Shown here piece after piece: positions 1 through 13,663 of a stretch of DNA of 64,000 nucleotides. The stretch lies in NCBI GenBank assembly GCA_022376515.1, contig WTXI01000029.1:302942-366941 (forward strand), in the 5' to 3' direction. The stretch's first letter is position 1; each line of letters begins with the position of its first letter. The stretch comes from Lactifluus volemus (lineage: Eukaryota; Basidiomycota; Agaricomycetes; Russulales; Russulaceae). The translations under genes were made by a program, and so were the position numbers. Under the pieces are notes generated by a model. That model did not search any database. It had not been told where the DNA came from and saw only the letters and a list, made by a program, of their open reading frames with translations.

Positions 1-150
1 TCAGGTGTCTGGTCTGAGACAAGCTCTTGTCACGATTCTCTCAAAGGGCAAAATTTTAACTGTAAAAATACTGAATCAAGGGGTCTATTGACCAACAACT
101 GCGTCTGCTTTGACTATGAACACAATACAAGAAACTCTCTGCCTTCGACT
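1..150. other. 3' flank of glucoamylase
   Basis: Short non-coding flank downstream of the minus-strand glucoamylase stop codon. No further feature was recognised. Confidence 0.5.
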
Positions 151-2369
<2,219 letters not shown>

Positions 2370-2510
2370 GCTGGGAAGCATTGCAAACTGAAATGGGGAA
2401 ATATTGAAAGAGAGCTCAGGTTGCCTCGCCACATGGTCGAGAATTGGCATGATTGAAAATGAGCTTGGCAAAGAGAGCGGGAAGTGCGCAACTGGCAAAG
2501 GCGCAGACAT

Positions 2511-3244
2511 ATATACCCGTCATTACAACATTCACACGTCAGTAGTGACGGCAGGGTGGGGTGATTGAGCTTAAGGCCTTGAGTACAGTACCTGTTCCTG
2601 TGCCATAGAGGTGCAATTTAATGTGAAGCCATTGAATGCGCGACCAAGGGCGCGACTCGGAACAAGGTCGGAGTGGGCTGGACCGGGCCGGGTCTGGACA
2701 GCGGTTATGACTACATATGGCAATAGTGCCTTACTTCTTGCTTAGATCCACAATTGGGGTACCGACACCCCCGTCTCTGTCATAGATCGTTCTCCACCCG
2801 TGATATTCATCTCCGGGCCTGCAGGCTTTGGCGCATAAAATCAAGAAGTGCCAGACGGACTGTGGGGAAAACATTTTCACACCAATATTCAAAGAGGAGA
2901 ATCGCGATGGCGCCCAGGGGATGCGGTGCTGGTAAAGGAAATAAGGCGGTGACTGCATGAAAGAACCCGTGGTTGAACGCACCGGCGTTAGGGTGAATGG
3001 TAAGTCCAGACATGTGGAAGGCACGTGGGGTAGGAGAAAAGGGACAGGGGCAGATGGGCAGTCGGAACGGAAAGTACAGTAACAGGGTACCCTGGTGTAA
3101 GGGCGCTTCAAGTTGACGCGACGCGGAACCTCGAGGGTGGCCGCACCCTCTGGTGACGTATGGCGTCCGGCCTACACAGCGGTACAAAGGCCCGCATAGA
3201 AAAGGCTGGACGACACTCACAGATGCGGTAAAGGTGATCAATTT
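2511..3244. other. Intergenic region upstream of glucoamylase
   Basis: Presumed promoter side of the minus-strand glucoamylase. The overlapping short ORFs on both strands have no recognisable domain, and no repeat was seen. Confidence 0.4.
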
Positions 3245-4031
3245 CAACGGCTCAGGCAGAACCTCAAGGTGGAGAAAGACCACCAAGAGCGAGAGAAAGC
3301 CGTCGAGACGCGCATCTGGGAGCTGAACGCCCGAATCAAAGAACTCGAGATAAACAGAACAGCCAGCTCCCATGTGAGCACAGGAACGTATTCGAGAGGA
3401 AGCACTTCGCAGGTGCCAGTGCCCATCCCAGGCGGCGACGACAGCCAGACGTTCATATGTAACCAGCGCTAGCAGAATCCAGCAAGCCCGAACGCGCGCC
3501 ATGGAAACCGAGACGGCAGAGCTTCGGCAGTCAGTGCATGTGTATGCTCACCAGGCCGATTCCGACAGCGGGAGGGCGGTACTAGTACCGCGGAGGCCGG
3601 GAACTATTCCCATGTACAGCGACGAGTGCTTCCGCTGTGGCATACATGGACACCAATCGACACAGTGCAGGCTAGCGGAAGATCATCCGAACCGGCTGTC
3701 CCGCGAGGAATCCAGAGGGCACGCGGGTGAAGGGAGAGTTCAGCGCCCGTCGACTCAGGGAGGCCTTTCCAGGAAGCAAGTTGGAAGCAAGCCAAAGGGA
3801 ATGGGAGAGACGGCAAGCAGAGGAAATGCGGCAGAAAGTGGACGTCGCGGTGCGGACGCCACTCAGGGTATTCGCGGGCCGGGGCAGAAGGGCAGAGACG
3901 GAATGGAACAAAGTGTAATCAACCCTCTTGACGCGGAGGCACGACACACCGGGGAATGCAAGTCACGGTCCAGCTGCCGCGATAAGGTAAGAGTACGCAC
4001 CGAAAGCGTTGTTGGGGGAAAGGGAGGTTAG
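3245..4031 (+). pseudogene. Decayed gag-like ORF with CCHC zinc knuckle
   Basis: A charged, coiled-coil-like stretch (3269-3472, Glu/Lys-rich heptads) is followed in another frame by a 176-codon ORF (3501-4031). The second ORF carries CFRCGIHGHQSTQC, a perfect C-X2-C-X4-H-X4-C zinc knuckle, and then a Gly/Arg/Glu-rich tail. Coiled coil plus zinc knuckle is the usual architecture of retrotransposon Gag. No protease, RT or integrase follows and no LTR was found. The frame break between the halves suggests decay. It could instead be a host CCHC protein with an unrecognised intron. Confidence 0.45.
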
Positions 4032-4484
4032 CAGCAATACTTCGATGCTCCCACCTCAAATTTCGCAGACTTTATTAATAAATACATTTCATCTTTGAAG
4101 CCACCAGTGGCGAAGTAGTAACCCTCGGAGTGCGGACACAAAAATATAAGCCAACTGAGCAGATACGAGTACCGCCTGAGGGGATATAATAATGGGAGTT
4201 AAAATGGAGATAGTCGAATAGAGGAGGGGGTGAGACCCTCGAAACCGCATTGATGCAGGCATCCTCAGTAAATCGTCACTGGATGCGTCGGACTCTTCGA
4301 AAAGAGACACGGAAAATTATAAGCCCGGATGTAGCACAAGACACAGCATACAGTCCGAGGGAAGGAGAACAAGTGTACGAGACAGGGAAGAGGGTATAAC
4401 ATGGTAAAGCACAGGTAGTTCAGAATTGTTATCAGAGAAAAGGACGGAAGAAAGGACAGGTGGTGAAACGAGTGATGGCAGCGG
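4032..4484. other. 3' flank of DUF6535 gene c1
   Basis: Non-coding. Short stretches resemble the 3' flanks of the paralogues c2 (near 11143-11240) and c3 (near 35730-35880), so this is probably the duplicated 3' untranslated and terminator region of the family. Confidence 0.4.
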
Positions 4485-6578
4485 TCATGATGACCTTACA
4501 CTACCAGTTGACAACTCGTCAGCAAGCTCTGGGATGGTATGACCCGGAGTTTGTTGAGACAACAACCGTGAAGGAAAAAGGATGTGGAGGGGAATAGAAG
4601 GAGAAAGGCTGGAGGATGAACGGCTCAGAGTGGTGCTGCGCGTGTTATGGTCGACGGATGCGTGCACGAGGGAATCGAGTCCAACCTCCGAGCCAAGAGG
4701 TAGACTAACGTCGTTGCCATTCGAAGACGCGAGGGTCAAAATGGTGTTGCGTGTGTCATGGCCGACGTGGAATGCGTGCCCAGGTGGATCGTGTTGGATC
4801 ATCGAGTCGCGAGGGAGAGGATCGCCTCGAGTTAAATTGTCGTGGAGATTACAAAGGTTGTCACGGATCCCCATAAGAACCTTGTTGCGTGGTGCTTCTC
4901 GATCGATTTCATTCCACAGGGCAAGAAAATCCTGCTGCAACCCCGGGAGAGTATTTCGTACGTCGAAATTATTGGAAAGTGATGGTAATATGAATGATGC
5001 GGCCACAGCCATCTCTCGATTATCCTGCAAAGAGTGAATGATCTGGCGGGTGATGTGGGTTAGGTTCGCAAGTAACACGTTGTCATTGCTATGTTCGAGG
5101 TGACCCCGAATGACGTCTTCCGGTTGGCCTAATTGATCCGCAGAGAGTGCAATCCAACGGTCGTTGTTCTCCTGCACGTTGGAAATTATACCAGCGACAA
5201 TGCACTGTGCACACAAACCAATCTCCTCTCCTGTGCTGATGCCCTGCTGCGTGCTGTTTCCCGGGCTTCTGAGAGATTGCCCTATTTCCACGGACTCAAG
5301 AACCTCATTCCTGTCCCCGGAAAATATGTCTTCGAGGATTGACAACGCCGTTCCCGGGAGGCGCACAGCATCAGCAACGTTCACGCAGGCGACGAGGCGC
5401 CGCATTTTTTCCAAGTTCGAGAGAAAGGGGGACGACCAAGTATGTTCCAAGGTTTTCCTCAGGGCCATGTGTAGCTTCTCCGTTCCCAAATTGACAACTT
5501 TGCCCACAGGATCGCGGACTACTGATGACCGACAAAAGCCTGGGATGCTCTCGAGAAATTGCACCAAGTCGGAATCTTCAACGACAGCCCCAAATAGGCG
5601 TTTTAAGACGCGGTCATCGATCACCCCTGAAGATAGCGACCTATCCGGAACCTGGGAATTAACCATGAATTAGGCTCGTCCCGCGATAGACAAGAAATGT
5701 ATAGAGCGCCTTCTGGAATGCACTTACGTTACCCAACCAAAATCCCACAATGCAATATGCAATAAAGCAAAGACATGCGCAACAAAAGACGGGGCCGAAG
5801 ACAGTTTGGTTGATATTGAAGAGATATATAGAAATGCCGACAAAGAAAAACCACGCGGAAAGATGCATCATGACTCTTAACGCCCAAAAAGCCAGTGAAT
5901 GATACAATTCACTGGAAACGATTTCATGCATCCGCGCTCGGTAGAGGGAGCTGATCTTTGGAGACTTGGCAGCCAGGAGGTATTGAGGTACGGACTCCCG
6001 TATCATAAGAGCCAGAATCGCAGTGAAAATATTGAGACACAAGCTCATGAACAGGAGCGCGTTCGCCCAGATGGCATATCCCGGAGTAGAGAACCGTGGG
6101 GGTTGAGCTGGGGTGAAAGAGCGAGATACGTTGGAATCCCCGAGAACTTGAACCTCATACATATTGCCGAGATAGAAGGCGGACGTATCCTGCGGGTCTC
6201 GCTTGAGGTCCAGGACTGTCATCGTAAGTAACGCCGCAACGACTGTAGCGAATAAGCCCATCTGTAATATTGACTGATGTGTAAAGCGTCGTGATAAATA
6301 AATAAAAATGAAGTATTCACGAAGATAACAACTTTGTCGACCCATTTGAGCCAGCCTTCAACTTTCGTATTGTCTTCCTCTGTCATCTTGCAATACATCG
6401 TGAAGAGAGGCACCGAGCTATCATCAAATATGGCCTTTGATTCCTGGTTCGGGGCTATATCTAGAGTAAAATTGACGGGGAGATTGGATAGAATTACCTT
6501 TGAGCGGATGGGTAACATACCTGGGCGATCATGATTCGCCGCCTCGAGATCAGGTACGTGGAGGGTCCGGTGGGACAT
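4485..6578 (-). CDS. DUF6535 family membrane protein, copy c1
   Basis: Four exons are inferred: 6521-6578, 6321-6460, 5728-6261 and 4485-5651, giving 632 residues with no frame break. Exon 2 carries the family signature SSVPLFTMYCKMTEED and KVEGWLKWVDKVVIF. Exon 3 holds four predicted membrane segments (starting MGLFATVVAALL, WANALLFMSLCLNIF, RVMMHLSAWFFFVG and VFCCACLCFIAYC). Exon 4 is a long, probably helical cytosolic region, starting RVLKRLFGAVVEDSDLVQFL, followed by a Ser/Thr-rich tail. Function is unknown. DUF6535 is essentially confined to mushroom-forming fungi and occurs in large lineage-specific sets. The gene lies head to tail with c2 and c3 in the kinase/DUF6535 array. Naming rests on recalled family motifs. 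Confidence 0.85.
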
Positions 6579-7079
6579 TGGAGAAATCTGCTATTGAAAA
6601 CAGAAAGAGCTTTAAAATATTGCTCACCCCGGGATACACTGCCTTGAGAGGACCATACACGTTGCAAACAGCAAGGAATGGCATGGATCAGTGGATCAGC
6701 AGAGCTTACGTTAACCCATCAAATGCACAGCACGTGCAAGTGCGAAGTCAACATCGTCCGTCTGCATTAGGCAAGTCATGACGGGCCCGCTTGGGCCGTC
6801 GTCTACTGAATAAGCCCCTGCACGCACACACACATCAGGAGCGCTTCCATGCTGAAGCCGGCGCACGCAAACGTCTTGCAGGCGGCACACGCTTCTGATG
6901 GGAGGGTAATCCAAAGGGATTGTAAATCGCAACGAAGCTCGCAGTGTCCTTGGAAATTTGACAATGGCAATGAGTGGGCTTCGCGAAAAATGGTGATGGT
7001 TGGCCCAACGAAGGGAAGGAAAGAAAGTTGACACCTTAATGACATCACATTCTGAATACAATGCGGGGCATGTCAGGTG
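6579..7079. other. Intergenic region between c1 and K1
   Basis: 5' flank of c1. The first ~120 bp resemble the c2 5' flank (13664-13790), including a shared block around gaccatacac and aatggcatg, supporting duplication of promoter as well as gene. Nothing recognised in the remainder. Confidence 0.4.
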
Positions 7080-7860
7080 TGGATCGGATCTGGTGGCAGG
7101 GTGGCGCAACACAACGTGAGAACAGTATGCTCGGTCCTTCGAATCGGACCGAAAGCCTTAGTCTCTTTCGATGTGATGGGGATGGCGGAGTGTCGTATTG
7201 CTCAAGGGTCATCGAATGTTGGTGAACTTCACCCCGAAGGCCGTAGGTACCTTTCTATATGTGACGACAGGGCGTACTTTAGCTCAGCTTTGCTTAAAGA
7301 TGCCGGATGCTGGCGAACTTCTGTACGTTTCTTTAATCTGAGGGGGTATCGCTGGATCTTCATCAGTCATCCAGTCACAAGTTATACCGATGGGTTACAT
7401 TGCTCTGATGTATAAATCGAAGACCGACAAAATATTGGAACGGTACACGAATCCAAGTGGAACTGGGCCATACGTCGATTCTCCGAAGGTTTGCATCTGG
7501 GACTTGTTGAAAGGACAGAGAAAGAGGGACATCATTAACTTCTGGGACTCAGGGTGCCGTAATTCGTTGACATCTAGGCGCCTTTGCAAGCTCCGGCGAC
7601 GAGAACAATTGGTTGATCGTCAATTCGTGCAGTCCCTCTGTAGGCCATCTTGAGCAGAGGAGCAAAGTATGAATACAATAACACGTACTATAATGGGTTG
7701 ATTATCCTTCAAAACTCATTGCCCGACTCGACTCAAGAGGGATGCCATTGAGGATGGTAGAGGACGGAGCCTGTAGCCATGAACTCTAGATTTCATAGTA
7801 GCGCTCCCACCACCACCGCTCTGTCATAGCGGGAGTCCCCACCTGTCTATCACATAGTTC
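7080..7860 (-). pseudogene. Protein-kinase pseudogene K1 (internal deletion)
   Basis: Degenerate copy of the neighbouring kinase K2. The N-terminal WW-containing block is visible near 7800-7830 but is followed by stop codons. The central block (7395-7589) keeps VNELRHPESQKLMM and CPFNKSQMQTFGE, matching K2 and K3. The sequence then jumps, near 7375, from the block before the catalytic loop straight to the C-terminal block. About 370 bp present in K2 (roughly 8945-9310), which encode HRD, DFG, the activation segment and helix F, are absent. A functional kinase is excluded. The 5' flank (7861-8190) also matches that of K2, so the duplication extended beyond the coding region. Confidence 0.8.
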
Positions 7861-8600
7861 ATGGTAGGAACCTGTGCTGTGAGGACATGCAGTGCAGAAA
7901 GGGCAGCGATGAGGAAACTAGCTCATGGCATAGCCAGACGAAGTGCCGTTAAGCGAAACGTGACCTCATGTCAGGCTAAATATCCTCGTTTTCAAAGGGC
8001 CGATCTAGTGCTGGCTGCCATAGGCGGTTTCAACTTGCTATCCACCCTACATCCACGAGTCTGTGTCCACTATTACCAACGTGGTAGGGGAGACACGAGA
8101 CAGTGCGGTGTTAGCAACGTGGAGCGGCGACACCCTCTGTTTTTCACGCGGTCACAGACGGGCAGTTGAGACTCCGCTTGGCTACCCGCTCAGCGCTCAG
8201 TCCTCATTGCAAAGCCTGCTTGTGTCCTGGGCGGAGATGGGCGAGGAGGGCTAGGCCCTTAAAGGTTGTCTAAACTCCGTCATACTACAGTCCCACCTTC
8301 GTGATACCAAATTTAACCATCAAACTTCATGGAAAAACATGGATTACGTAAAAAGAGTCGCAATAAAAATTGGTACTTTAGAGATTGAATGAGGTTCTTG
8401 AGTTGGACTGAGTGATCGCAATGATGGCCTCTGGTCCCTTATAGTAGAGTGTTTAATAATTTATCAATTCGGTTGGTGACTGTAAAGAAAAGAAAGCGGG
8501 AAGGAATGTGATCAACGTGTATATGTACGACAGCACATGCAGTTCTCCTCGAGTATTGTGACGGCCTCATACAACCAAGAATGCCGCAAAGCGAGGGGTG
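7861..8600. other. Duplicated kinase 5' flank and intergenic DNA
   Basis: 7861-8190 aligns by eye with 9957-10340 upstream of K2, for example the blocks around catgcagtgcaga and catgcaatgcaga, and gtcaggctaaa in both. 8260-8600 shows no recognisable feature and is the 3' flank of K2. Confidence 0.5.
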
Positions 8601-9983
8601 TCAAGGGTCACTGGCAGAACCTGGTGGCATGCTGGCACAACACAATACGAGAACAGTGCGCCAGATGGCGGTGCGTAACTTCTTGCTCAAGGGCCGTCGA
8701 AACCCGGTGAACTTCACCCTGAAGGCCTTCGGTACCTTTCTCGATAGAATGGTGGAGCGTAGTTTAGCCTTGCCCAAAGACCACCGAATCCTGGCGAGCA
8801 TCAGCCCGAAGACCTTGGGTACTTTTCTCGGCGTGATGACGGAGCGTAGCTTAGCCTTGCTTAAAGATGCCCGATTTCTTGCGAAATTCTGGAGCACTTC
8901 CTCAATTTGAGGGCGCATTGCTGGATCTTCACGGGTCATCGAGCTGATCAAATCCTCCATGAATTCAAAACCATGGTATTTCTAAACACAGAACGAGATT
9001 AATCGCGAGAGCCTGTGGCTCAGAAACAACGGCGTACGTTCGTGAACTCTTCGTGGACAAGGTTCCCAATGTAATATATGTCTGTGTGAAACGGGTTACA
9101 GGGCCTTCCTGATATATGTTCTGGCGCCAACTTGTCTGCACCACGCGGAGGCCGGTCCGTGGCCATTCGAGAGGTGTATCGACGGGAGAAATCAAAACCA
9201 ATGAAATAGTAACGGGGAGAAATCCGGGTGCTTGGGTCGAACATGATGTTGTTAACGGTGCAGTCTCTGTAAAAGACTGTTAGACTCGGGATGCTCATAC
9301 TTGAAACTTGAAGCCACAAGTCATACCGATGGGCTACATTTCTCTCATGCATAAATCGAAGGCCCTATACGATCAATGGCAAAGCATTAGAAATAAACAT
9401 AAAACCGGGTGGAACTGAACCATACTTCACATATTTGGGCGAAGAAAGCGACAAATTCTTCAAAGGTTTGCATCCGGGGATTATTGAAAGGGCAAAGAAA
9501 GGGGAACACCATTAACGTCTGGGGCTCGGGGTGTTGTAATTCGATAACATCTAGCAATGGCGCGCAGTGGTTATTGGACGCCTCTGCAAACTCTGTCGAC
9601 GAGAATAGCTGGTTGATCATCAACTCGTGCTGCCCCTCAGTAGGAAAAACTTTCTTGAGCGTAACTGGGTGGTTATCTCGCAAGCGAGTCGCGTCCATTG
9701 CTGCCATCGACTGTCACCAATATTGAGCAAAGAAGTAAACGATGAACGCAGCAACGCATACCATCATGGGTTGACCATCCTTTACGATGTAAGACCGCTC
9801 TCCCGACTTGAGCCCTCTTGAAGAGGGTTGCCATCGAGAACGATACCGAGGGCGAAGCTTGTATCCATGTTCTGCAATTTCATCGTGGCGGTCTCTCCAC
9901 CACCGCTTTGTCATAAAGAGTGTCTCCTGTCTATCAGGGGATTCACGGCAGGGACCAATGATGCAAGGAGTGCGTAGAGGCAT
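8601..9983 (-). CDS. Protein-kinase-like protein K2, probable pseudokinase
   Basis: Spliced minus-strand gene of the basidiomycete family with N-terminal WWRDRHDEIAEHGYKLRPRY. The beta3 region reads HPVTLKKVFP. The HRD motif is created by splicing: an intron (GTATGA..ACAG) splits the Arg codon, giving HRDCTVNNIMFD. The position of DFG reads GFDFSRRY, whereas K3 has DFGLSRQY, so the metal-binding Asp is lost. About 28 residues between the catalytic loop and this motif, present in K3, are missing. The C-terminal MTREDPAMRPQIEEVL block is intact and is followed by two tandem ~29-residue repeats. Splicing and frames look preserved throughout, so it may be expressed as a pseudokinase. The alternative is an early-stage pseudogene. 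Start ATG at 9983 or 9914. Confidence 0.75.
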
Positions 9984-11645
9984 GCAATGCAGATAAGGGT
10001 AGCAGTCACGGCGAGAATCGGTAATAGTGAAATACTAGCTCCGTCGGATTATCGCGCGTTGCAGTTCATGAGGATTAGCACGTTTCAAACAGGAGCAACT
10101 CGTCAGCAATCGTGACCCTACGTCAGGCTAAAAGACCTCGTTTGCAAGGGACCGACCGCCGCAGGCGGCTACTATCCGCCCTGCATCCACGACTCTATGC
10201 ACGTTATTAGCAACGTTGAGGGTAGGCGAGGCAGCGGCCAGAAGGCACGAGGCAGCACTGCGTTAGCAGAGATCGGATATGGGAACAGCCTCGGACGCAC
10301 CAGTCTAACGTGGAATGCGGGAGGAGACACCGCGTGGAGACCATGATGGCTTGACCCAGAACCACTCCATGCCAAGGTAGCACAGCAAAAAGAGAAGGGG
10401 GTCAAGGCTAGGGTGTCATCGACCGATCACGGTGTTTATGATCAACAGTAATGACTGGAACTACCTGCAGAGATTTATGTGTAGCTCAGCGTCGATGCAA
10501 CCCAGCCATGTGTGGGAGACCAAATACACTAGAGGGAGAAGAAACACGTGGGATCCTTAGTTACGGATGCGGGTGGTGCCGCTGTCCAGGTCTCCAGGAA
10601 CATCTTGTCAGCTAGCGGAGCTAGAACGGCATCTTCTTCCGACGCAGGGATGCTCCTTTAACCACCCCAAAACAATTTCTCCTACGAGGTACAGCTGTAT
10701 ACCTAAAGGCTCTTATCGACTTAGGCTGGTAGACACCCCCTCTCAGTCTAAGTTAATAGGAGCCTTTAGGTGTATACTTGCGCATTCATTTACCTCTGTT
10801 TTGCCCCAGCTGATGTTCACTCGAAGGTCGCTACAGTAGCCGCAAAGACCTCGCCCTGTGGCTTCCTCTGAGGCCGTCTAGTAGGGGGCCCCTTCTCCCC
10901 TGTCCGGTGGACTCACGGTTCAACCCCCTACATTCTCTGTTCGAAATACGCCAGCTGGGTCAACAACTCTGCTTCAGGGAAGGATGTGGCACGGAGGAGT
11001 ACGGCCAATGGCGGTGAGAAGCACGAGGAATACAAGGTTGTGTGTGTGTGAGCTGACACGAATTTGAAGTCGCCTCATGCGGGTTTTGCGGTAACGCTTC
11101 ATTGCTCTTGCCATGATACATTTCAATCACAAGTGGCCGAAGTCAGTAGTAATGCTCTGAGTGGGGATGCAATGATGACCCAATATAATTTCTACGCGTG
11201 GAAATGTAAAGCGTGGAGTTGGAATCGAGATATTTAACACACGGAGCTCTCTCGAAAACGTAGTGGTACCTATATTGAAGGTGTGGGACTCAGAATTGAC
11301 AAGCCGTCGGAGAGAAAGAATGAGTTGGGACGTGGTGCGGGGCACATCACGCAGTCAAAGCACGAGGAGATAGTGCAGGAGGTGATACGATAAGAGGAGA
11401 CCTGAAGGAGGCATGAGACATACTGGGATGATCAAGGAAAGGAAACCGACGATGCAGGTGCAACACGACGGATGTGGCACAACACCAAAGCCGAGTCTTA
11501 CCGACAGGGTGGTGTTACGAAGAACAAACTTGACAGCGCGGAGGTGGTCCGGAGTGTTGGAAGATGATGGGCAAGGACAGATGGTGAAAGAAAGAAGGGA
11601 AAAGAGTAACGGCCAACCAACACACGTGGTTTCAAAGGACAGTGA
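9984..11645. other. Intergenic region between K2 and c2
   Basis: The first ~350 bp are the K2 5' flank shared with K1. The remainder carries one imperfect inverted repeat (10697-10777) and the 3' flank of c2. Short ORFs here have no recognisable domain. Confidence 0.4.
10697..10777. repeat. Imperfect 81-bp inverted repeat
   Basis: Both ends read GTATAC when read inward on their own strand. The arms (gtatacctaaaggctc at the left and its near-complement at the right) run for roughly 34 bases with few mismatches around a short centre. It could be a tiny foldback transposon remnant or a hairpin. No clear target duplication was found. Confidence 0.5.
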
Positions 11646-13663
11646 TCACGCTGACCTGACAACACTGGGTGATAGGTTGTCGGCAAGTTCTGCGGTGATA
11701 TGAATTGGACCCTGCGGCGACAACATCTGAGAGGGAGCAGCGGTGTGGGGGGGAACAGCTGGAGCAAAGTTGGAAGATGGGCGGATCAGAGTGGTGCTGC
11801 GGGTGTTGTGGTCCAGGGATGTGTGATCGGGTTGAACGTAGTATGGAGGTCCAAGCGAACTGTTTTGGACCTCCGAACCGCGAGGTAGACCATCTACAGT
11901 TAACGCGTCGTGGAGATGACGAAGTTTGTCGCGAACCACCATAAAAACGTTATTGTTTGGTGCTTCTCGATCGATTTCGTCCCACAAGGTAAGAAAGTCA
12001 CGTTGCAGTTCAGGGAGAGTATTTTGTATGTTAAATCTTGAAAGTGTTGGTAATATAAATGTTGACGCATGTGCCATACCCTGATTCAGATCATCCCCTA
12101 CGGTAGATTGAACGATCTGGCGAGTGATGTAGATCAGGTTGGCGAGTGACACGCTCTCGTTCCCATGTTTAAGGTAATGTGGAAGGGAAGCGCCTAATTG
12201 GTCCGTAGCAAGCGCAATCCAACCACCGTTGCTTCTTTGGACGTTGGAAATGATGCAAGCAACAATGCTTTGTGCGCACAAACCAAGTGTCTGCCGGCCG
12301 CGATTGCCTTGGCTCTTCAGGAATTGTCCCTGTTCGGCCGACCGCAGTGAGCTGTGCCAGTCACGAATGAATATGTCTTTGAGGATTGACCACGCGATAT
12401 TCGGGAGGTGTAAAGCATCAGCGACATTACCGCAGATGATGAGACGTCGCATTTTCTCTGAGTCAGAGAGGAAATTGGATGACCAGGTACGTTCCAACAA
12501 TTTCTTCACGGCTATCTGCAGCGTTTCCTCTCCCAAATTAGTGATCTTGCGTCGGGGATTGTTTATGACTGATGATCGGCAGAAGCCAGGGACGATCTCA
12601 AAGAATCGCACCAGATGGGAATCCTCAGCGACAACAGCCCTGAATATCCGGTTCAGGACTCGCTCATCGATCCCCTCTGACGATAGCGATCTATCCGGAA
12701 CCTGCAAATAAACAATAAATTAGACTTGACTTGCGAAATAAACGACGGACAGATAGTGCCCTCTAGGGTTCACATACCTTAACCAACCAATGTCCGACAA
12801 TGCAATACGCAATGAAGCAAAGACATGAGCAACATAAGAAGACGCCGAAGACAGCTTTGTTGATATGGAAGAGATAGATGAAAAGGCCGATAAAAAAACA
12901 CCACGCGGAAAGATGTATCATGACCCTTAATGCCCAAAAGGCCCACGAATGATACAGTTCGCTGGCAAGGATTTCATGCATCCGCGCTCGGCAAAGGGGG
13001 CTGGCCTGCGGAGACTCCGTAACCAAGAGGAATTGAGGAACAGATTCCCGTAATAACAGAGCCAGAATAGCAGTGAAAATATTGAGTAACAAGCTCACGA
13101 ACAAGAGTGCGTTGACCAGGATGGCGTAATTCGGAGCAGAGAACGGAGGGGGTTGAGCAGGGATGAAGGTACGAGATACGTTGGAGTCTCCGAGACCTTG
13201 AAGTTGAAGGTTATATATGCTGTTGAGATAAAACGCGGACGTGTCCTGAGGGTTCTGCTTGAGGTCCGGGACTGTCACAGTAAGCAATCCCACAATGACT
13301 GTAGAGAACAGGCCCATCTGTAATATTGACTTGATGCGTGAAGCGGTATAAAAGATAAAAAGGTGAGGTACGTACGAAGATCACAACCTTGTCGACCCAT
13401 TTTAGCCAGCATTCGACCTTCTTGTTGTCGTCCTCTGTCATGTCGCAATACATAGTGAAGAGAGGCACCGCGCTGTCATCAGATAGAAGCTTTGGTTCCC
13501 GATTTGGGGCCATCTGATCATGAGCCCAGTTTGTGGTAGCATCTAGTGTGCACATTGGTAATGATATTGGGTAGGATTAGCATTGAACAGAAGACCACAT
13601 ACCTTGGCTGTTCGCCACCTCAGGATGGGTTACGTTTACGGTCTGGTGTTGCGGTTGGGACAT
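11646..13663 (-). CDS. DUF6535 family membrane protein, copy c2
   Basis: Four exons are inferred: 13603-13663, 13376-13542, 12778-13317 and 11646-12701, giving 607 residues with no frame break. Intron positions and phases match c1 and c3. Family landmarks are SAVPLFTMYCDMTEDD, the QDTSAFYL loop, PAQPPPFSAPNYAIL before the second membrane helix, and RVLNRIFRAVVAEDSHLV opening the last exon. The Ser/Thr-rich tail is shorter than in c1, having one HNTRSTTL-type block where c1 has two. It lies directly upstream, in transcription order, of K2. Before the copia insertion it would have stood about 0.6 kb from K3. Function is unknown. Confidence 0.85.

Noticed and set aside
9020..9352. K2 HRD motif appearing as YRD or HRY in unspliced translation
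   Set aside because: A 50-60 bp GT..AG intron lies inside the Arg codon in both K2 and K3. After splicing the motif is HRD, so it is not a missing catalytic residue.
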